Source: Aureispira anguillae (GTDB taxonomy: Bacteria; Bacteroidota; Bacteroidia; Chitinophagales; Saprospiraceae). Taken from it: a stretch of DNA of 64,000 nt. The DNA lies in NCBI RefSeq assembly GCF_026000115.1, contig NZ_AP026867.1, forward strand, positions 2,201,501 through 2,265,500, read 5' to 3'. Position numbers and translations under genes: made by a program. The notes under the pieces are model-generated. The model did no database searches. It worked only from the letters and a program-made list of their open reading frames with translations, and was not told the origin of the DNA. Within the stretch, counting starts at the first letter, position 1; the number at the start of each line of letters is the position of its first letter. Below, piece after piece: positions 37,925 to 47,076 of the stretch.

Positions 37925-38029
37925 ATGCAACAACAATCCACACATATTACCTCTTCTACAACATCATTGGAAAATGATGCGTTTGTTGTTGGCACATCTA
38001 CAACTATCTTCACTACAACTACCCCCTAG
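37925..38029 (+). CDS. Threonine-operon leader peptide (34 aa)
   Basis: A 34-codon frame from ATG 37925 to TAG 38027, too short for normal gene calls. It encodes MQQQSTHITSSTTSLENDAF and then VVGTSTTIFTTTTP. Eleven of 34 residues are threonine, with TTIFTTTT just before the stop, and two are isoleucine. It stands directly before the aspartokinase-homoserine dehydrogenase gene, followed by a hairpin and T run. This is what a ribosome-stalling leader for threonine (and isoleucine) attenuation looks like, as in the Escherichia coli thr leader. Translation is inferred from this composition and position. Confidence 0.75.
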   Translation: MQQQSTHITSSTTSLENDAFVVGTSTTIFTTTTP

Positions 38030-38110
38030 GGGGTATATATGAACATATCAGGCACTTTGTGCATTCTTCCCATTCGTGAATAAAAATTCACTCATCCATT
38101 TTTTTTTTAT
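38020..38110 (+). promoter_or_regulatory. Attenuator of the thr operon
   Basis: A perfect 16-nt palindrome TACCCCCTAGGGGGTA (38020-38035) contains the leader stop codon. It is followed by hairpin GTGAAT-AAAA-ATTCAC (38076-38091) and ten T residues (38099-38108). GGCACA near 37991 in the leader could also pair with TGTGC near 38058. Switching between such pairings as the ribosome stalls on threonine codons is the standard attenuation model. The GTG at 38076 lies in the hairpin and is not the thrA start. The terminator stem is short and AT-rich, so the exact fold is uncertain. Confidence 0.6.
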
Positions 38111-38132
38111 TATCAACCGAATTAAAAATTAT

Positions 38133-40583
38133 ATGCTAGTCATAAAATTTGGAGGTAGTAGTGTTGCCTCATCTCAAAATATCAAGAAGGTAAAGGTCGT
38201 TTTGAGCCAAAAAAAACAGCCCTTTTTTTTAGTTGTTTCTGCGTTTTCAGGAACAACAGATTTATTACAAAATGCTGCAAAACAAGCTTTAGGGGGGACA
38301 GATTCTTACCTCAACACCTTAGATGCTCTAAAAAATAGACACTTTTTAATTGCGAAAGAACTCATTCTACTAGAAAACCAAGCCGACACGCTGATTTATA
38401 TCCAAAAGCAGTTCAACCAATTAACTGCGCTTTGCGAGGGAGTATTCGCCCTTGGGGAACTAACAGATAAAACCCTTGCTCGGATTATGAGCTTTGGAGA
38501 ACTGTTTTCCTCCTTTATTATTGGGCATTATCTTTGTCAAGAAGCGCTTAATGTTGAATGGATTAATAGCTTGGACTATATCAAAGCAGAAGGAAATTAT
38601 TTGGAAGGGGAACTTAATAGAACGGAAACGGCTTCGTTGATTAAAGATTTGGACAAAACTCGGAATTATATCGCTCCTGGATTTATTGCTTCAAACTCCA
38701 AGGGGGAAATTGTTTTGTTGGGAAGGGGAGGCTCAGATTATAGTGCTGCTATATTCGCAGGAAATCTGAATGTAAACGGCCTAGAAATATGGAGTGATGT
38801 AGATGGCATGTTAGATGCAAATCCCAAATTGGTTAAATCTGCCAGAACCATCAAAGAACTGAGCTATAAAGAAGCTTTTGAGCTTTCGCATTTTGGTGCA
38901 AAGGTCTTGTATGCCCCAACGATCCGCCCAGTGATGAATAAAGGAATTCCCATCCAGTTAAAAAATACATTCTCCCCTGAAAAAAAAGGTACTTATATCG
39001 GCAATAAATTAAAACAAGAACCTCAGAATAGTGTAAAAGGGATTTCCTCCATAGCGGGTCTTAGTCTTATAACCGTTGCGGGAATTGGGTTGGCAGGAAT
39101 AAAGGGAATGGCAAAAAAAGTATTTGCTACTTTAGAGCGTGCATCGGTTAATGTTGTCTTGATTACCCAATGTTGTTCAGAGCAAAATATTTGTATTGGA
39201 GTTGTTGACAAAGACAAAAACCAAGCAGTGACAGCATTAAATGAAGCTTTTGATTCAGAGATAAGAAAGTTGTTGGTTGATAAAATTATTGCCAAATCCA
39301 ATTATTCCGTTATTGCACTTGTTGGGGATAATATGAAAATGAAAGTTGGCTTATCAGGGCAACTATTTGGAGCATTAGGGCAAAATGGAATTAACATAAT
39401 TGCTATTGCTCAAGGAGCCTCTGAGCGAAATATTTCAGTTGTTATTGACACCAAAGACGAGAAAAAGGCAACGAATGTTTTACACGAATGTTTTTTTAAT
39501 ACAGTAAGTAAAAAAGTGCACCTTTTTGTAGCAGGGCTTGGTAATGTAGGCAAGCAATTTTTCAAAATTATAGCTGAACAAAAGGCTACTTTATTAGCAG
39601 AAAACAATCTAGATCTTAGGTTGGTTGGTATTGCGAATAGCAAACGGATGGTATTGGACGAGTTGGGAATTGATTGGGATCAAGGGGGAGTTGCTCTTGC
39701 GCAAGGTACTGAGGTCGGTCATTTTTCAGATTTTGTAGAGGGTATGAAAAAAATGAATCTCAGGAATAGTATTTTTATTGACAACACTGCATCCGAGGAG
39801 GTTAGTGCCTCTTATTTAGAAATTTTGAAGGAATCTATTTCTGTTATTACCTGCAATAAAATTGCCTGTAGTTCCAGTTATGAGCATTACAAAGGCTTAA
39901 AAGATACCGCTAAGAAATTTAATTGTTTTTTCAATTACGAAACAACAGTTGGGGCGGCTCTGCCTGTCATCAAAACAATTCAAGATTTGAGGTTAAGTGG
40001 AGATAAAATTAACCGTATTCAAGCCGTTCTTTCTGGCAGTTTAAATTTTATCTTTAATCATTATAATTCATCGAAGAATACCTTTGTTGAAATTGTAAAA
40101 CAAGCCAAAGAGGAAGGCTATACAGAACCCAATCCATTGATCGATTTGAGTGGTATAGACGTTATGAGAAAAATATTGATCTTAGCTAGAGAAGCAGGTT
40201 ATTCTTTAGAAATGGATGAAGTGGTTGCGAATGCGTTCATTCCAGAAAATTGCTTGCACGCTCAAAATGCAACAGCGCTTTTTGAAGCAATAGAACAATC
40301 CGAATCTCATTTTAAACAATTGTATGAGGACGCTAGCTCAACCGATAGCAAGCTCAAGGTTATTGCGACTTTCGAAAAGGGTAAGGCTTGGGTTGGTCTC
40401 GAAAAGGTTCAATCTAGCAGTCCATTTTTTCATCTAGAAGGCAAAGACAACATTGTTTCGATCCAATCTAGACGGTATCCTACAGAACCACTGGTTATAA
40501 AGGGAGCAGGAGCTGGCGCTGAGCTAACAGCAGCAGGTGTTTTTGCAGATCTAATGCTTATTATAAATAAATCGATTAATTAA
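38133..40583 (+). CDS. thrA: Bifunctional aspartokinase / homoserine dehydrogenase
   Basis: 816 aa from ATG 38133 (MLVIKFGGSSVAS), the normal start of aspartokinases; Escherichia coli ThrA has 820. An earlier in-frame GTG at 38076 is rejected because it would translate the attenuator T run. The aspartokinase domain is about 1-290 (KFGGSSV; GRGGSDYSAA), ACT regulatory domains about 300-455, and homoserine dehydrogenase about 460-816, with NAD(P)-binding VAGLGNVGKQFF, CNKIA and SGSLNFIF. It catalyses the first and third steps from aspartate to threonine in the cytoplasm, and the ACT pair normally gives feedback inhibition by threonine. It is the first gene of thrABC, controlled by the leader at 37925-38110, and thrB begins 5 bp downstream. 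Confidence 0.96.
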   Translation: MLVIKFGGSSVASSQNIKKVKVVLSQKKQPFFLVVSAFSGTTDLLQNAAKQALGGTDSYLNTLDALKNRHFLIAKELILLENQADTLIYIQKQFNQLTALCEGVFALGELTDKTLARIMSFGELFSSFIIGHYLCQEALNVEWINSLDYIKAEGNYLEGELNRTETASLIKDLDKTRNYIAPGFIASNSKGEIVLLGRGGSDYSAAIFAGNLNVNGLEIWSDVDGMLDANPKLVKSARTIKELSYKEAFELSHFGAKVLYAPTIRPVMNKGIPIQLKNTFSPEKKGTYIGNKLKQEPQNSVKGISSIAGLSLITVAGIGLAGIKGMAKKVFATLERASVNVVLITQCCSEQNICIGVVDKDKNQAVTALNEAFDSEIRKLLVDKIIAKSNYSVIALVGDNMKMKVGLSGQLFGALGQNGINIIAIAQGASERNISVVIDTKDEKKATNVLHECFFNTVSKKVHLFVAGLGNVGKQFFKIIAEQKATLLAENNLDLRLVGIANSKRMVLDELGIDWDQGGVALAQGTEVGHFSDFVEGMKKMNLRNSIFIDNTASEEVSASYLEILKESISVITCNKIACSSSYEHYKGLKDTAKKFNCFFNYETTVGAALPVIKTIQDLRLSGDKINRIQAVLSGSLNFIFNHYNSSKNTFVEIVKQAKEEGYTEPNPLIDLSGIDVMRKILILAREAGYSLEMDEVVANAFIPENCLHAQNATALFEAIEQSESHFKQLYEDASSTDSKLKVIATFEKGKAWVGLEKVQSSSPFFHLEGKDNIVSIQSRRYPTEPLVIKGAGAGAELTAAGVFADLMLIINKSIN

Positions 40584-40588
40584 AAAAC

Positions 40589-41527
40589 ATGATGAAAAAA
40601 ATTAGTGCATTTGCCCCTGCAACCATTGCCAATTTTTCGGTAGGATTTGATGTACTGGGCTTAGCTTTAGATTCTATTGGAGACACAGTAGAAGTGGTTT
40701 TAAATAACGAGACTGAAAATAAAATTAAAGAGATTGTAGGAGGTAGTGACTTGCCCACCAATATTGAAAAAAATTGTTGTTCTGTAGTCATTAGAAAAAT
40801 GCAAGAACGACTCGATGATTTTCGGGGTGTTGATATTCGAATCAAAAAAGGATTTAAATCAGGGAGCGGCTTAGGATCTAGTAGTGCTAGTAGTGCGGCT
40901 GCCGCCTATGCTTATAATGAGTTAATAGGAAGCCCTTTTAGCGAACAAGAGTTGGTTGCGTTTGCAGCAGAAGGAGAGCGAGTTGCCTGCGGAGCTGCTC
41001 ACGCCGATAATGTTGCACCTGCCATAATGGGAGGCTTGGTCTTGGTGCGTGCTCATGATCCTATAGATGTCATTTCTTTACCGATACCAAAAAACCTTTA
41101 TGCAATACTTCTTTTTCCTGACGTAAAAATCAATACTGCCGACTCAAGAGAGGTAATGAATAAAAACATTTCGCTGGACAAAGCTTGCAGCCAATGGGCA
41201 AATTTAGGAGCTTTTATTAGCAGTTTATATCAAAATGACCTCGAATTATTGTCCAAATCCATGCAGGATTTTGTTGCGGAGCCTGTTCGATCCTTATTTA
41301 TCCCGAAATTCCAAGCACTAAAAAAAGCGGCATTAGAAAATAAGGCGCTAGGTTTTGGAATTTCTGGATCTGGTCCCTCTGTTTTTGCCCTAGCATCAAG
41401 CAAAGCTTCTGCTCAAACGATCCAAAAGGCTTTACTAGACCAGTTTGAAGGTAGTTCTGTTAAGACCATGAGTTTCATAGAATCTCTAGATGGCAATCAA
41501 GGAGCTAGAATTATTGAATCATTTTAA
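40589..41527 (+). CDS. thrB: Homoserine kinase
   Basis: 312 aa, the usual length. It is a GHMP-family kinase: APATIANFSVGFDVLG at the N-terminus and the ATP-binding motif GSGLGSSSASSAAAAYA at about residues 91-107, with FGISGSGPSVFAL in the C-terminal GHMP motif. It phosphorylates homoserine for ThrC. It starts 5 bp after thrA and ends 11 bp before thrC, so the three form one operon. Confidence 0.96.
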   Translation: MMKKISAFAPATIANFSVGFDVLGLALDSIGDTVEVVLNNETENKIKEIVGGSDLPTNIEKNCCSVVIRKMQERLDDFRGVDIRIKKGFKSGSGLGSSSASSAAAAYAYNELIGSPFSEQELVAFAAEGERVACGAAHADNVAPAIMGGLVLVRAHDPIDVISLPIPKNLYAILLFPDVKINTADSREVMNKNISLDKACSQWANLGAFISSLYQNDLELLSKSMQDFVAEPVRSLFIPKFQALKKAALENKALGFGISGSGPSVFALASSKASAQTIQKALLDQFEGSSVKTMSFIESLDGNQGARIIESF

Positions 41528-41538
41528 GACAAAAAAAC

Positions 41539-42822
41539 ATGAATTATATTAGCACAAAAGACAAAAATGAACTCGTTTCTTTTGAAGAAGCGGTCGTTAA
41601 AGGTCTGGCTCTGAACAAAGCCTTATTCATGCCTGAGCGCATTCCAGTATTGCCTAGACATTTTTGGGAAGAAATAGCAAGGTATACAGATCATGAGATC
41701 GCTTTCGAAGCACTTTTTCCCTTTGTTAAAGACTCGATTGATGAACCTTCTTTAAAGAAAATAATTGCAGAAACCATATCCTTTCCAACACCTACTGTTT
41801 TCGTAGAAGAGAATATTTATTCTTTAGAGTTATTCCATGGACCAACAAAAGCATTCAAGGATGTTGGTGCCCGTTTTATGTCGAGGTGCCTAGCTCATTT
41901 TGTGGGCAAGAGTGATAAAAAAGTAACCATTTTGGTCGCAACCTCAGGGGATACGGGAAGTGCTGTTGCAAATGGATTTTATAATGTTACTGGGGTTGAT
42001 GTTGTTATCTTGTTTCCCAAAGGCAAAGTTAGCCCATATCAGGAATTTCAAATGACCTCTTTAGGGGGAAATATTAGGGCGGTTGAGGTTGACGGTGTTT
42101 TTGATGATTGCCAAGCTCTAGTCAAGGAAGCTTTTAGCGACATTGAATTAAACCAGCGATTGAATCTGAGTTCGGCAAATTCTATTAATATTGCTCGGTT
42201 ATTGCCCCAAATGCTGTATTATTTCTTCGCTTATAAAGAACTGAAAAAAAAGGATAAGAAAATTGTTTTTTCCGTTCCGAGTGGAAACTTTGGGAACTTA
42301 ACGGCAGGGATTATTGCTAAAAAAATGGGTTTGCCTGTGCAGTTTATCGCTGCAACCAATTCTAACGACACGTTTAGGCATTATATGGAAACGGGGGAGT
42401 ACCTCCCTAAGGCATCTGTAAGCACCTATTCTAATGCAATGGACGTGGGAGCACCAAGTAATTTTGAGCGATTGATGCATCTCTACGACTCTGATTTAAA
42501 GCAAATTCGTAGAGATATACAAGCCGAATCTATTGATGATGCAGCTACCCTAAAAGAAATTGAAGAGGTCTATAAAAAGTCTGCTTATTTGCTAGATCCC
42601 CATGGCGCAGTGGGGATAAAATCTCTTCGTCATAGATTAAAAGAAGGACAGATTGGAGTGTTTTTAGAAACGGCACATCCTAAGAAATTTGAAGAGGTGG
42701 TTCAAAAGGCAATTCCTAATTACCCTAAAAATGAAGTGGATCTAGGCGCTTGTAAAAAAGAGTGTATTGGGAAGGAGTATATAGCGTTTAAAACGCTGTT
42801 ACAGGAGCGAAATAACAAATAA
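41539..42822 (+). CDS. thrC: Threonine synthase
   Basis: 427 aa, typical of the shorter ThrC class. The PLP lysine lies in FHGPTKAFKDVGARF (about residues 100-114), and ATSGDTGSA is the phosphate-binding loop. The PLP enzyme converts O-phosphohomoserine to threonine. It is the last gene of the operon, followed by a terminator. The start matches the family N-terminus (MNYISTKDK). Confidence 0.96.
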   Translation: MNYISTKDKNELVSFEEAVVKGLALNKALFMPERIPVLPRHFWEEIARYTDHEIAFEALFPFVKDSIDEPSLKKIIAETISFPTPTVFVEENIYSLELFHGPTKAFKDVGARFMSRCLAHFVGKSDKKVTILVATSGDTGSAVANGFYNVTGVDVVILFPKGKVSPYQEFQMTSLGGNIRAVEVDGVFDDCQALVKEAFSDIELNQRLNLSSANSINIARLLPQMLYYFFAYKELKKKDKKIVFSVPSGNFGNLTAGIIAKKMGLPVQFIAATNSNDTFRHYMETGEYLPKASVSTYSNAMDVGAPSNFERLMHLYDSDLKQIRRDIQAESIDDAATLKEIEEVYKKSAYLLDPHGAVGIKSLRHRLKEGQIGVFLETAHPKKFEEVVQKAIPNYPKNEVDLGACKKECIGKEYIAFKTLLQERNNK

Positions 42823-42834
42823 CCCATGGGAAGA

Positions 42835-42866
42835 GGGAGAGGCGTTTGCCCCTCCCTTTACTTTTG
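42835..42866 (+). terminator. Terminator of thrABC
   Basis: GGGAGAGGC (42835-42843) pairs with GCCCCTCCC (42848-42856), 8 of 9, with loop GTTT, followed by TTTACTTTT. It begins 13 bp after the thrC stop. Confidence 0.8.
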
Positions 42867-42896
42867 GAGGGAGCATAGAATATCCCGTGTTTTTCT

Positions 42897-43790
42897 TTAA
42901 TTCCCAATATTAAAGATTCTGTTCCCTCCCTTTTTTTCTATTTCGATCGCTTTGGTATGATCTTCTACCACTCCTTCAAGATCTCCTAAATTTCCTCTGG
43001 AATCCCCTCGACTGTAGTATGCTTCAATAAAATTAGGGTTAATTTCAATTGCTCTGGTGTAGTCTTCAATTGCTCCTTTGTAATCTCCAAAATCCTTTTT
43101 GAGATTCCCCCTATTGTAGTAAGCTTCAATATAGTTGGGATTAATTTCGATCGCTTTGGTATAATCTTCTATTGCCCCTTTAATAATCTCTTTATCGCCT
43201 CCCAACTTTCTCTTGGTAACCCCTCTATTGTAATAAGCCTCGCTAAAGTTAGGATTAATTTCAATTGCTTTAGCGTAATCTTTTATTGCTTCTTCATAAT
43301 TTCCTAACTCGCTTTTTGCGTTAGCTCTATTATCATAAGCCTGGCTAAAGTTGGGATTAATTTCAATCGCTTTAGTATAATCTTCTATTGCTCCTTCATA
43401 ATCTTCTAAGCCATCCTTTATAGAACCTCTATTATTATAACTATAACTTGCGTTAAAGTTAGGATTAAATTCAATCGCTTTAGTGTAATCTTCTATTGCT
43501 CCTTCATAATCCCCCAATTTTCTCTTAGTGAGTCCTCTATTATGATAAATATCACCAACTCTGCTATCATCGGGATTAATTTCAATGGCTTTGGTGTAGT
43601 CCTTTATTGCTCCTTCATAATCTCCTAAGTCGTCTTTTTTATAGCCTCTTTTGTAGTAAGCTTCATTGTCATCTGGGCTAATTTCAGTTGCTTTAACATT
43701 CTCTGAATTACGCTTTGTCATTTCTTCATCTCCTGAGCAAGAGATAAATGATAAAAAAGTAATGAGCAGAAATAATTTTAAACTCTTCAT
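42897..43790 (-). CDS. TPR-repeat lipoprotein
   Basis: 297 aa. A lipoprotein signal with lipobox LSFISC puts the lipid cysteine at residue 19. Seven TPR units of about 34 residues follow, each with AYYNRGxxKxxLGDYEGAIEDYTKAIEINPN. One unit carries a short insertion (GGDKEIIKGA). The copies are so alike that recent repeat expansion is likely. It is anchored in the envelope and should bind a partner protein, which cannot be named. Confidence 0.88.
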   Translation of the reverse strand: MKSLKLFLLITFLSFISCSGDEEMTKRNSENVKATEISPDDNEAYYKRGYKKDDLGDYEGAIKDYTKAIEINPDDSRVGDIYHNRGLTKRKLGDYEGAIEDYTKAIEFNPNFNASYSYNNRGSIKDGLEDYEGAIEDYTKAIEINPNFSQAYDNRANAKSELGNYEEAIKDYAKAIEINPNFSEAYYNRGVTKRKLGGDKEIIKGAIEDYTKAIEINPNYIEAYYNRGNLKKDFGDYKGAIEDYTRAIEINPNFIEAYYSRGDSRGNLGDLEGVVEDHTKAIEIEKKGGNRIFNIGN

Positions 43791-43824
43791 ACATTTATAA
43801 CTTTCGCTTTTTTTGTAACGGTTA

Positions 43825-44160
43825 TTATGATTTATTATGTTCTTTTGTTTTATACAATGAATAGATAATAGAGATCGTTACTGTCAACATAAAAAAAGTA
43901 GAAGCTCCATCTATTAGATAGCGGTGCAGGAATAGGGCAAGTAATAAGATCAAAGAAGCAATCAATCCCAATAGATGCAGTTTAGTATTGGGTGTAGCTA
44001 TTGTATTAATGCCCACGACCATCACAACAGGTATTAAATATAATAATGTAAAGAATAATCCTATTGCTCCTGCTCCACCTGATCCGTGCTGCGCACTAAC
44101 AAAAACAGGAAGCAACAGAAAGAAGGGGGGAAGGATATACTTTGCTTTTGAGTTATTCAT
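43825..44160 (-). CDS. Small membrane protein
   Basis: 111 aa. An N-terminal signal or membrane segment (ILPPFFLLLPVFVSA) is followed by three further hydrophobic segments. The stretch HGSGGAGA after the first segment is unusual but not diagnostic. It starts 34 bp before the TPR lipoprotein gene on the same strand and may be co-transcribed. The function is unknown. Confidence 0.65.
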   Translation of the reverse strand: MNNSKAKYILPPFFLLLPVFVSAQHGSGGAGAIGLFFTLLYLIPVVMVVGINTIATPNTKLHLLGLIASLILLLALFLHRYLIDGASTFFMLTVTISIIYSLYKTKEHNKS

Positions 44161-44447
44161 AGTCTATTGTACTTATAATAAGCTTCAATATATTCAAAAA
44201 TTCTTGTTTGGGCATCCTCTAAACTATAAAATGTCAAATGCTTCACGTATTCTGCAACTATCATAACGCTTTTTGTGAAAATTTGTCTTTTATACAGCTT
44301 TTGCAATCAACTAAAAAACAACAGTTTATAATTCTTTAAGCTCCAGCTGTAGTCTATCGCCTAAGACAAACGCTCAGCACTCAAACGAAAAATAAGTGTA
44401 CTATTCTAGTTGGGGTAAATGGGGGAGATTTTTCTCAAATTTTACCA

Positions 44448-44875
44448 TTAAACGCCATTATGATACCCCAATTTGTCTAATTTTCTGTGCATTAAAAATT
44501 TTGCTCCAATCATAGCAGTAGCTTCTTCCTTGAGTAAAGGAAAATTGCTTTTCGTTTCCGCAATATTCGCAGCTTGATAGGTTACTCTATCTAAATCTTT
44601 TCTCCAATTTTTTAACCTTCAATGTGAGCCAATTCAAATTCCACAATTAGGCGCACAGAAAAAGAAGCATTATAAAGCAAGTCAGTATTATGACCTTTTA
44701 AATTAAAAACTCTAGTGCGTGGAGGATTGGAGCCGATATACAAAAGTAATTTTGTATAAACTGCCATTTCGGGATCATGCGCCGCCAGTTTAAGCGCTTG
44801 ATATTTCCACGCTTTAGACTGAGAATTAGGTACTCCTACGTAGAAATCATAGTAGTAAATAGGTGCTTTTGTCAT
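44448..44875 (-). pseudogene. Small gene of unknown function split by a -1 frameshift
   Basis: ATG at 44875 opens a frame (MTKAPIYYYDFYVGVP...) that stops at 44612 after 87 residues. A second frame continues without a break in coding character from just downstream (LKNWRKDLDRVTYQAA to KLDKLGYHNGV) and ends at 44448. Adding one base near GGTTAAAAAATTGG would join them into about 142 aa. A one-base loss next to an A run, or a sequencing error, is the simplest reading. I recognise no family. The 44161-44447 gap beyond it shows only a scrap at about 44326-44428 that could be decayed coding sequence. Confidence 0.55.
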
Positions 44876-44983
44876 TTGAAAGTGCTTTTCTAGTTAACAT
44901 TGTATATTTTGCCCATAATTTATATTATGTTAAATAGAAAAACCGATTATTTATGATCACCTCTCCTTTTTCCTTGAATAGAC

Positions 44984-45029
44984 AAAAAAATAGGGCTAAT
45001 TCTGATTTCAGAATTAGCCCTATTTTTTT
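44984..45029. terminator. Strong bidirectional terminator
   Basis: A perfect 22-bp stem: the left arm 44984-45005 starts with seven A, contains TAGGGCTAATTCTGA, and is exactly inverted at 45008-45029 ending in seven T. It is 13 bp after the stop of the gene at 45043. Confidence 0.92.
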
Positions 45030-45042
45030 GAACTTATTTTAC

Positions 45043-46356
45043 TTAGCCTTTCTTTTGAAGTGCTTCTACTTTCTCTTTATACTTGGTATAATTGTTTTCA
45101 TCATTTTTGCGACTGTAAACCTCTTTGAGAGCAATGGCTACTCCTAGGTCATTAGGTTTTACTTCTTCTGCAGTTTGTAAATGAGCAAGTCCTAAATCCA
45201 ATAATTCATTGTACTTAGTTTCTAATTCTTTAAATTTAGGATCTTTCATATTTGTGATCTCATTCATAGCCTTAGCAAAAGAGTTAGAATAATTCACGTG
45301 AAGAGCTCCTAAACTATAAGAAGAATTAAAGTGTTTAGGATCGATTTCTGCGGCTTTTTTGTACCAATTTACGGCTTTCTTGAAAAAATCTTCAGCTAAA
45401 TTTGATTCTCCAGCCTCTAATTTTTCTCTAAAGATACCATCGTAAACATTTCCTAACACAAAATGAAGTTCAACATTTTCCTTATCTCCTTCTACTGCCT
45501 GCTTAAGTTTACCTTCTAGTTCTTGTAGTTTACCTTCGGATAAAGCAATGTTAATTTCAGCAATTAGTAGGCTTTGATTCGTTGGATACAGTTTTCTAGC
45601 TTTACCAAGTGTTTCTTTAGCCTTTTTAAGGTTGCCTTCTTTTTGCCAAGCACCAGCTAACATACTGTATGTAGTAGGAATTAGTTTTTCGCTAATTTTT
45701 TTACCATCCAACAAAGGCAATAAAAGCGTCTCTGCTTCTTTTGGTTTTCCTAGTTGTATCGCAGACATTCCTCCCAATCGAGCGGCCTCTTGCTCCATAT
45801 CAATTTTGCTAGAAGTAATTAAACTAATAGGCTTCTTAGCTAATCCAGAGCTAGTTTTAGGTTTAATGGTTAAAATCCCCGTAAAACATTGATAGGCTAA
45901 GTCATAATCTTGCGCATTGTAGGCATCTGCTCCACCATTATAAAGCGCTCTACAAGCTCCTTCAAAACCAGACTTAAATTCCGATTTAGCAGGAATCTTT
46001 GCAATATCTTTGCCCTTTTCTTCTAACTTCGCAGCTTCCAAATCCCATGATTTAGAGAAAGATTCTAAGGCCATAACTCCCGCATTTTTATGCTCCGCTT
46101 TTAATTTTGCATTAAAGGCAATACGGTTATAAATCTTGCCTCTATATCTCCAGACTTTGGGATCTGAGGCGGTTTTTTCATGCCCTGCTGCGTAGTCAAT
46201 GTCATTTTTTGCTTTCTCCAATTCCTCTATTTTACTGGGATCGGTGTCGTACATTTCCAAACTCATCGCAGCATTTGTCATTGATGTTTTTGGATTTTGA
46301 GCGTTTGTGGTAGCAACACTTGCCACTGCTAGAAAGCCTAACAAAAATTTCTTCAT
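45043..46356 (-). CDS. Secreted/periplasmic TPR protein
   Basis: 437 aa with a signal peptide (MKKFLLGFLAVASVATTNA). At least five TPR-like helix pairs run through it, for example YNGGADAYNAQDYDLAYQCFTGILTIKPK, YSMLAGAWQKEGNLKKAKETLGKARKLYP and LHFVLGNVYDG. It has no T9SS sorting domain and no lipobox, so it is probably periplasmic. TPR proteins of this type act as assembly scaffolds; the partner is unknown. A TAnnTTTG box lies 70 bp upstream. Confidence 0.85.
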   Translation of the reverse strand: MKKFLLGFLAVASVATTNAQNPKTSMTNAAMSLEMYDTDPSKIEELEKAKNDIDYAAGHEKTASDPKVWRYRGKIYNRIAFNAKLKAEHKNAGVMALESFSKSWDLEAAKLEEKGKDIAKIPAKSEFKSGFEGACRALYNGGADAYNAQDYDLAYQCFTGILTIKPKTSSGLAKKPISLITSSKIDMEQEAARLGGMSAIQLGKPKEAETLLLPLLDGKKISEKLIPTTYSMLAGAWQKEGNLKKAKETLGKARKLYPTNQSLLIAEINIALSEGKLQELEGKLKQAVEGDKENVELHFVLGNVYDGIFREKLEAGESNLAEDFFKKAVNWYKKAAEIDPKHFNSSYSLGALHVNYSNSFAKAMNEITNMKDPKFKELETKYNELLDLGLAHLQTAEEVKPNDLGVAIALKEVYSRKNDENNYTKYKEKVEALQKKG

Positions 46357-46425
46357 TCTTATATTATGTTTTTATCTGAAAATAGTTTTATGGCTTAAAA
46401 ATCCTTCTGCCATTACTCTCTATTG

Positions 46426-46433
46426 CAAAAGTA
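46426..46433 (-). promoter_or_regulatory. -7 box of the TPR-protein gene
   Basis: The minus strand reads TACTTTTG, an exact TAnnTTTG match, 70 bp before the start at 46356. A TTG lies 24 bp further upstream, slightly more than the usual spacing. The rest of 46357-46628 shows nothing else. Confidence 0.45.
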
Positions 46434-46628
46434 GGAAAATACCTTGCCATTTTTTACCAATTATTTTTTTATCTGCTTACTCCCCTATTTTCTTTTACAA
46501 GAATAGTATTTTTAACACTAAAAAAAAAGAAAGTAGGTTCTTTTTTTATAAAACCTAATTAAATACAACTTACTGATTGTTAAATATTTGTAGCTAAGCG
46601 ATTGATGAATGATTCGTTTGACATTATC

Positions 46629-46922
46629 TTAAAGCGATGGCCATATTACGCCATAAAAAATAAAAATAATGGGAACTGTTAAAACACTTAACAAAATTGC
46701 TTTTTTCGGAGGGTATATTCCCCCAAAAAGTCCCAATGCCAAAAAGGGCATCCAAAAATAACTCCCCAGTACTAATTCTGTCTCAGATGTTCTCTCTGTT
46801 AGAATCTGGTAAGCAAATAGGTTAAAAGACATCAAAAAGCCCACAATCATCACTTTCTTATTGGGCTTAGTTTTTTTTGGTTTGGGGGCTAAATTAAGAT
46901 CATCTAACAATTCATTTTTCAT
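46629..46922 (-). CDS. Small membrane protein (97 aa)
   Basis: The N-terminus is cytoplasmic and lysine-rich (MKNELLDDLNLAPKPKKTKPNKK), followed by three hydrophobic segments. It has no family I know. It lies downstream of gyrA on the same strand, beyond a terminator, so it is probably transcribed separately. Confidence 0.6.
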   Translation of the reverse strand: MKNELLDDLNLAPKPKKTKPNKKVMIVGFLMSFNLFAYQILTERTSETELVLGSYFWMPFLALGLFGGIYPPKKAILLSVLTVPIIFIFYGVIWPSL

Positions 46923-47019
46923 TCGTGCATTTTTATAATCGAAACCAATTACCCTTTTCGCAAAAACAGGAGTTTTTCTATAAAGATGTTGTTTTATTTT
47001 TATTTGGTGTGCAAAAATA

Positions 47020-47051
47020 AAAAAGAGTAGTTCGTTCGCACAAACTACTCT
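47020..47051 (-). terminator. Terminator of gyrA
   Basis: AGAGTAGTT (47024-47032) and AACTACTCT (47043-47051) form the stem. On the minus strand the stem is followed by six T. It is 26 bp after the gyrA stop. Confidence 0.8.
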
Positions 47052-47076
47052 AATATTATTTTACATAAAGTCTGAA

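Noticed and set aside
44326-44428. Separate small gene on the minus strand
   Set aside because: Only scraps of possible coding sequence in two frames, with no start; recorded as possible decay only.
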